Assembly: GCA_002371025.1 (NCBI GenBank)
Contig: DFFQ01000064.1
Coordinates: 8,361 to 18,650 of the forward strand
DNA length: 10,290 nucleotides
Direction: 5' to 3'
Source: Lachnospiraceae bacterium UBA3772
GTDB lineage: Bacteria > Bacillota > Clostridia > Lachnospirales > Lachnospiraceae
Part shown: positions 6,397 to 10,290 of the stretch, piece by piece
How the letters are laid out: every line of letters begins with the position of its first letter
How positions within the stretch are numbered: the stretch's first letter is position 1
Notes under the pieces: model-generated
Databases searched by the model: none
The model's input: only the letters and a program-made list of their open reading frames with translations
Told to the model about the DNA's origin: nothing
Program-made: the position numbers and the translations under genes

Positions 6397-8447
6397 CAGA
6401 TTTCTCCTTCCGAATACATTGACGCAAGTATTTCTTTTAATTTAGCAAAGAACTCTTCCTTTGTAGTATCTTTAAGCTGAACTCCTGCTACAGTAGCATG
6501 TCCGCCGCCGCCAAATTTCTCCATGATGACCTGAACATTCATATCCCCTATAGATCTGGCCGATACATAAAGAGTTCCATTTTCAGCCTCTGTAACAACA
6601 AATGAGGCTTTTATATTTTCAACATTAAGTAATTCGTTTGCTGCTTTTGCAACTGGTACTGTTGGTGCGTCACCAGAATCCGGATCCGGCACCACATATG
6701 AAAGAGCAAAACTATTCATGTAGATCTCAGCATTGCTGATACCCTGAGCTCTTTCTTTCATTTCCATAAGATTGGTTCTGAACATCTTACGCACACGGGT
6801 TACGTCAGAGCCACATTTTCTAAGATATGAGGCCGCATCAAATGTTCTTACACCAGTCTTTGTCATAAAATTGTCTGTATCTATAAGAATTCCGGCATAC
6901 ATAGCATCTGCTTCCACCGGTCTTATCTTTGGTTTGATGGAAATGTACTGGAACATTTCTGTTATCATTTCACAGGCTGAAGATGCAAATGGTTCTATAT
7001 ATGACAATGTGGCATTTGCAATAGCTTCACTGGTCTGTCTATGGTGGTCAAATACAACTATGCTTGATACCATGGAAAGCAGTTCTTCACATTCTGTCAT
7101 GCTTGGACGGTTAACGTCGCAAACAACAACCATGGTTCCAGGACCTACCATATTGATAGCCTGTTCACTGTTGATTATCATATCTCCATATATATTGCTG
7201 CCCTTGAAACTGCTGATTATAGGTCTTATGGCATCTGTTACCTCATTTATTACTATATGAGCCTTATGATTAAGGGTTGTAACAAGTCTATAGATACCTA
7301 CAGCCGAGCCAAATGCATCTGCATCTGGTCTCTTATGGGCCATAATGATTACTTTATCACGGCTTTCAAGGAGTTCTTCAAAAGCCTGAGCCTTTACTCT
7401 TGCTTTTACTCTTGTAGTCTTTTCAACTCCGGCGCTCTTACCACCAAAGTATGATACCTGGTCGCCATATTTAACTGCCGCCTGGTCGCCACCACGTCCC
7501 AATGCAAGTCCGATGGCAACACGGGCATATTCATAAGCTTCCACAAAGCTGTCAGTTCCTGCACCAATACCGATTGAAAGTGTCATAGGAATATCATTTC
7601 CTACATTGATACTCTTGATATCATCTACCAGTGAGAACTTATCGTCTTTTAAAGTCTGCAGGTATTTCTGAGGGAAGATAAAGAGATATTTATCATTCTC
7701 CAAATGCTTTACTATGGCATCTACATTTCCCAAATACATATTGATCTTACGGTCAACAAGAGCTGTTATTATGGAATGTTTTATCTCATCAAGCGAATCC
7801 ATAGTCTCATCATAGTTATCTATATAAGCAAGACCTGCAATAAGTTTCTGATCCTGATTTTCTTTCTGCAGAGCCTTAAGTTCTGTAATATCGAAGAGAT
7901 ACATAACATTTACGATATCATCATCTTTTGACTCTTCTCTGTCAGCATCAAAAACATTTGAAAGGTCAACTCTCTTTATAAGAGCGTTAAATTTTCTCTC
8001 TCCGAATTCCACATCCATATTAAGCTTCCCGTCAAGAGATGAGAAAATATTTGGTGCCAGCTCAGGGAAATAGGAATCTACCCCTTTATTTATATGCTTC
8101 TTCGGACTTACCCCAACAGTTTTGTGGAACTCATCATTTGCCCACATAATATGCCCGTCTGTATCCAGAATGGCATATGGAACTGCCAGTTTACGCAGTA
8201 ATTCCTTCTGAATCTTTCCCTGTTCCAATGAGTAATCCACCAGCGTCGCATTTATCATAGGACGAAGTCTTATATATGCGATAGTCACCAGAACTACATA
8301 AACAGCCAAAAGAAGAGTCATAAAGAATGTCTGCTTCGAGTCAATGCCAAATGTACCTATGCAGATGCACATAAGTGCAAGTGCAAGTACAATAGGTATT
8401 ATGATTACATATATTATTTTTCTCCTGAGTTTGAATCCATTATTCAT
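6396..8447 (-). CDS. gdpP: Cyclic-di-AMP phosphodiesterase GdpP (membrane DHH-DHHA1 protein)
   Basis: GdpP hydrolyses cyclic di-AMP to pApA and so sets the level of a messenger controlling potassium and osmolyte uptake and cell-wall stress responses. The 683 residues show the full architecture: two membrane helices (about 11-33 and 40-60), a PAS sensor domain (about 80-190), a degenerate GGDEF domain (about 200-330, without a GGDEF active site and ending [10 protein letters not shown]), and the catalytic DHH-DHHA1 module (about 360-680). Metal ligands are visible as [12 protein letters not shown] (H371, D375, D377), CDVNRP (D444), FDHH (D467-H469) and LIDTDNF (D523); the DHHA1 motif GGGGHA is at 646-651. 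The ATG lies 2 nt after the valS stop. No Shine-Dalgarno is visible and an in-frame TAA lies two codons upstream, so it probably depends on coupling to valS. All catalytic residues appear intact. Confidence 0.95.
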   Translation of the reverse strand: MNNGFKLRRKIIYVIIIPIVLALALMCICIGTFGIDSKQTFFMTLLLAVYVVLVTIAYIRLRPMINATLVDYSLEQGKIQKELLRKLAVPYAILDTDGHIMWANDEFHKTVGVSPKKHINKGVDSYFPELAPNIFSSLDGKLNMDVEFGERKFNALIKRVDLSNVFDADREESKDDDIVNVMYLFDITELKALQKENQDQKLIAGLAYIDNYDETMDSLDEIKHSIITALVDRKINMYLGNVDAIVKHLENDKYLFIFPQKYLQTLKDDKFSLVDDIKSINVGNDIPMTLSIGIGAGTDSFVEAYEYARVAIGLALGRGGDQAAVKYGDQVSYFGGKSAGVEKTTRVKARVKAQAFEELLESRDKVIIMAHKRPDADAFGSAVGIYRLVTTLNHKAHIVINEVTDAIRPIISSFKGSNIYGDMIINSEQAINMVGPGTMVVVCDVNRPSMTECEELLSMVSSIVVFDHHRQTSEAIANATLSYIEPFASSACEMITEMFQYISIKPKIRPVEADAMYAGILIDTDNFMTKTGVRTFDAASYLRKCGSDVTRVRKMFRTNLMEMKERAQGISNAEIYMNSFALSYVVPDPDSGDAPTVPVAKAANELLNVENIKASFVVTEAENGTLYVSARSIGDMNVQVIMEKFGGGGHATVAGVQLKDTTKEEFFAKLKEILASMYSEGEI

Positions 8448-8449
8448 AA

Positions 8450-10290
8450 TTATTTAGAAAGCTGTGCTATACGTTCCTTTACTGATTCGTATGTTTCTTC
8501 GTATTTCTTTAATTTTTCTCTTTCTGCTTCTACCTTTTCCTTAGGTGCCTTATCTGTAAAGTTTTTGTTAGAAAGCATTCCTGTACCACGCTTGATCTCT
8601 GCTTCAAGACGAGTCTTCTCTTTGTTAAGTCTTTCAAGCTCCTTCTCTACATCAACCAGATCAGCAAATGGCATATAAATAACCGCATTATGGATAACCG
8701 CTGATACTGCATCTTCAGCAACACCAGTCTTATCTTCCTTTACTTCTACTTCATTTGAATAAGCAAGGGCTCCAAAGAAAGCCTTTGAATCTTCAAATAC
8801 ACGTCTTACATCGCTATTATCAGATACGATGATTGTCTTTGCCTTACGTGAAGGTGCAACGTTCATCTCTGTTCTGATATTTCTTATAGAACGTACTGCT
8901 TCTTTAATGATATCAACATTTGCTTCTTCAGCAGCAAAGCTGTATTCTTCATTAAATACAGGCCACTCAGAAGTCATGATTGTTTCATCACCAGTTAAGT
9001 TGCAGTAGATTTCTTCTGTAACGAATGGCATATATGGATGAAGAAGCTTAAGTGCAGTAGTAAGTACTGTCTTTAAAGTATATATTGCAGCTGGCTTTGA
9101 TGAATCATTATCATCCCAGAGACGAGGCTTAACCATCTCGATATACCAGTCACAGAACTCTTCCCAGATAAATGAGTAGATCTTATCTGCAGCAATTCCT
9201 AACTCGAACTTCTCCATATTTTCAGTTACATCCTTAGCAAGAGTATTAACCTTGCTTAAGATCCATTTATCGCTAAGTGTAAGATCTTCTATCTTAACAG
9301 CCTTTACTTCATCTTCTGAAACCTTATCGATATTCATCATAATGAAACGTGAAGCATTCCAGATCTTATTTGCGAAATTACGGTTTGCTTCAACTCTTTC
9401 CCAGTAGAAACGCATATCATTACCAGGTGCATTTCCTGTGATGAGAGTGAAACGAAGTGCGTCAGCACCATATTTATCAATTACTTCAAGTGGGTCGATA
9501 CCATTTCCGAGAGACTTACTCATCTTTCTTCCCTGATCATCTCTAACGAGACCATGGAAAAGAACTGTGTGGAATGGTAACTGCTTTGTCTGCTCTAATG
9601 ATGAGAAAACCATTCTGATAACCCAGAAGAAGATAATGTCATATCCTGTTACAAGTACATCTGTTGGGAAGAAGTACTTATAATCTTCTGAATCTGTATC
9701 AGGCCAGCCCACTGTTGAGAATGGCCAAAGTGCTGATGAAAACCATGTATCAAGTGTATCCTCATCCTGCTTAAAATGATTCTTGCCGCACTTAGGACAT
9801 ACTGTTGGCATTTCATCTGCAACAACAACCTCTCCGCAGTCCTGACAGTAATAAGCAGGGATTCTGTGTCCCCACCATAACTGACGTGAGATACACCAGT
9901 CACGGATATTATCCAGCCAGTTGAAATATACCTTATTCATTCTTTCAGGAACTAACTTAAGGCTGCCATCTTCAACAACCTTTTTAGCTTCCTTAGCCAT
10001 CTCATCCATCTTTACAAACCACTGAGGCTTGATAAGAGGTTCTACAGTTGTCTTACATCTGTCATGTGTCCCAACCATATGAGTATGCGGAACGATCTTA
10101 ACAAGAAGGCCAAGATCCTCTAAATCCTTAACCATAGCCTTACGAGCTTCATATCTATCCATTCCGTCATACTTAGAGCCTGGACAATTGATTGTCGCAT
10201 CATCATTCATGATGTTGATCTCTTCTAAGTTATGACGCTTACCAACTTCAAAGTCGTTAGGATCGTGAGCAGGTGTGATCTTAACACAGC
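8450..10290 (-). CDS. valS: Valyl-tRNA synthetase ValS (partial; N-terminal part beyond window)
   Basis: ValS charges tRNA-Val and edits misactivated threonine. The visible 612 residues are the last two thirds of a protein normally near 880 residues. The frame stays open to the window edge; the ATG at 10208-10210 is internal. In order there are the end of the editing domain ([17 protein letters not shown], then [10 protein letters not shown]), the second part of the catalytic core with [11 protein letters not shown], a CxxC...CxxC zinc ribbon (CQDC and CPKC, about 9785-9850), [13 protein letters not shown], the KMSKS ATP-binding loop (9512-9526), the helical anticodon-binding domain, and the C-terminal coiled-coil arm rich in Glu and Lys that contacts tRNA. 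The HIGH motif lies outside. No T-box can be judged, because the leader is off the window. It is the upstream gene of the gdpP-rplI-dnaB cluster, with a 2-nt gap to gdpP. Confidence 0.98.
   Translation of the reverse strand, partial: CVKITPAHDPNDFEVGKRHNLEEINIMNDDATINCPGSKYDGMDRYEARKAMVKDLEDLGLLVKIVPHTHMVGTHDRCKTTVEPLIKPQWFVKMDEMAKEAKKVVEDGSLKLVPERMNKVYFNWLDNIRDWCISRQLWWGHRIPAYYCQDCGEVVVADEMPTVCPKCGKNHFKQDEDTLDTWFSSALWPFSTVGWPDTDSEDYKYFFPTDVLVTGYDIIFFWVIRMVFSSLEQTKQLPFHTVLFHGLVRDDQGRKMSKSLGNGIDPLEVIDKYGADALRFTLITGNAPGNDMRFYWERVEANRNFANKIWNASRFIMMNIDKVSEDEVKAVKIEDLTLSDKWILSKVNTLAKDVTENMEKFELGIAADKIYSFIWEEFCDWYIEMVKPRLWDDNDSSKPAAIYTLKTVLTTALKLLHPYMPFVTEEIYCNLTGDETIMTSEWPVFNEEYSFAAEEANVDIIKEAVRSIRNIRTEMNVAPSRKAKTIIVSDNSDVRRVFEDSKAFFGALAYSNEVEVKEDKTGVAEDAVSAVIHNAVIYMPFADLVDVEKELERLNKEKTRLEAEIKRGTGMLSNKNFTDKAPKEKVEAEREKLKKYEETYESVKERIAQLSK

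Noticed and set aside
6772..7260. Plus-strand open frame of 162 codons
   Set aside because: It is antisense to the conserved catalytic domain of GdpP, and its translation resembles no known protein.
9649..9903. Second minus-strand frame overlapping valS
   Set aside because: It overlaps the zinc-ribbon region of valS in another frame, and the valS frame has clear conserved motifs there.
1..10290. CRISPR array or cas genes accompanying the CARF-nuclease protein
   Set aside because: No regularly spaced direct repeats and no Cas-like protein were seen; every other coding region is assigned to a non-Cas family.

Overview
The window looks like a stretch of chromosome from a low-to-moderate GC Clostridia, most likely a member of the Lachnospiraceae. 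This is inferred from the protein sequences, the strong AGGAGG-type ribosome binding sites, the TTGNNN/TATAAT promoters and the GdpP-rplI-dnaB order. All genes but one are on the minus strand. No rRNA, tRNA, CRISPR array, insertion sequence or phage gene was seen.

Region by region: (1) 1-484 is the 5' part of a MalK/UgpC/MsmK-type sugar ABC transporter ATPase, cut by the window edge just after Walker B. (2) 485-794 is non-coding and holds its leader, a weak promoter candidate and a clear minus-strand terminator (652-676). (3) 795-3096 is a three-gene minus-strand unit: nadA (quinolinate synthase), a YmfI-like short-chain dehydrogenase, and a small membrane-anchored protein with a LytR_C domain. 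It reads from a very good promoter at 3165-3193 to the 652-676 terminator. (4) 3097-3297 is a divergent control region. (5) 3298-4521 is the only plus-strand gene, a Card1/DUF1887-type protein with an N-terminal CARF-like sensor domain and a C-terminal PD-(D/E)XK-like nuclease domain. (6) 4522-4613 holds a strong bidirectional terminator. (7) 4611-10290 is a tightly packed minus-strand housekeeping cluster, in transcription order valS (5' end outside the window), gdpP (c-di-AMP phosphodiesterase), rplI (ribosomal protein L9) and dnaB (replicative helicase), with junctions of 2, -1 and 1 nt.

How the genes fit together: the valS-gdpP-rplI-dnaB cluster joins translation, second-messenger turnover and replication in one probable transcript ending at the shared terminator. 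NadA feeds de novo NAD synthesis; the two genes after it have no obvious NAD role and may simply share its promoter.

The item most worth a second look is the CARF-nuclease gene. It stands alone, faces against every neighbour, has its own control region and terminator, lies near no CRISPR locus in this window, and departs from the textbook family motifs at both the predicted ligand-binding loop (GGGE where GGTK is typical) and the nuclease motif (SCK where ECK is typical). Most of the rest of the window is ordinary chromosomal housekeeping.
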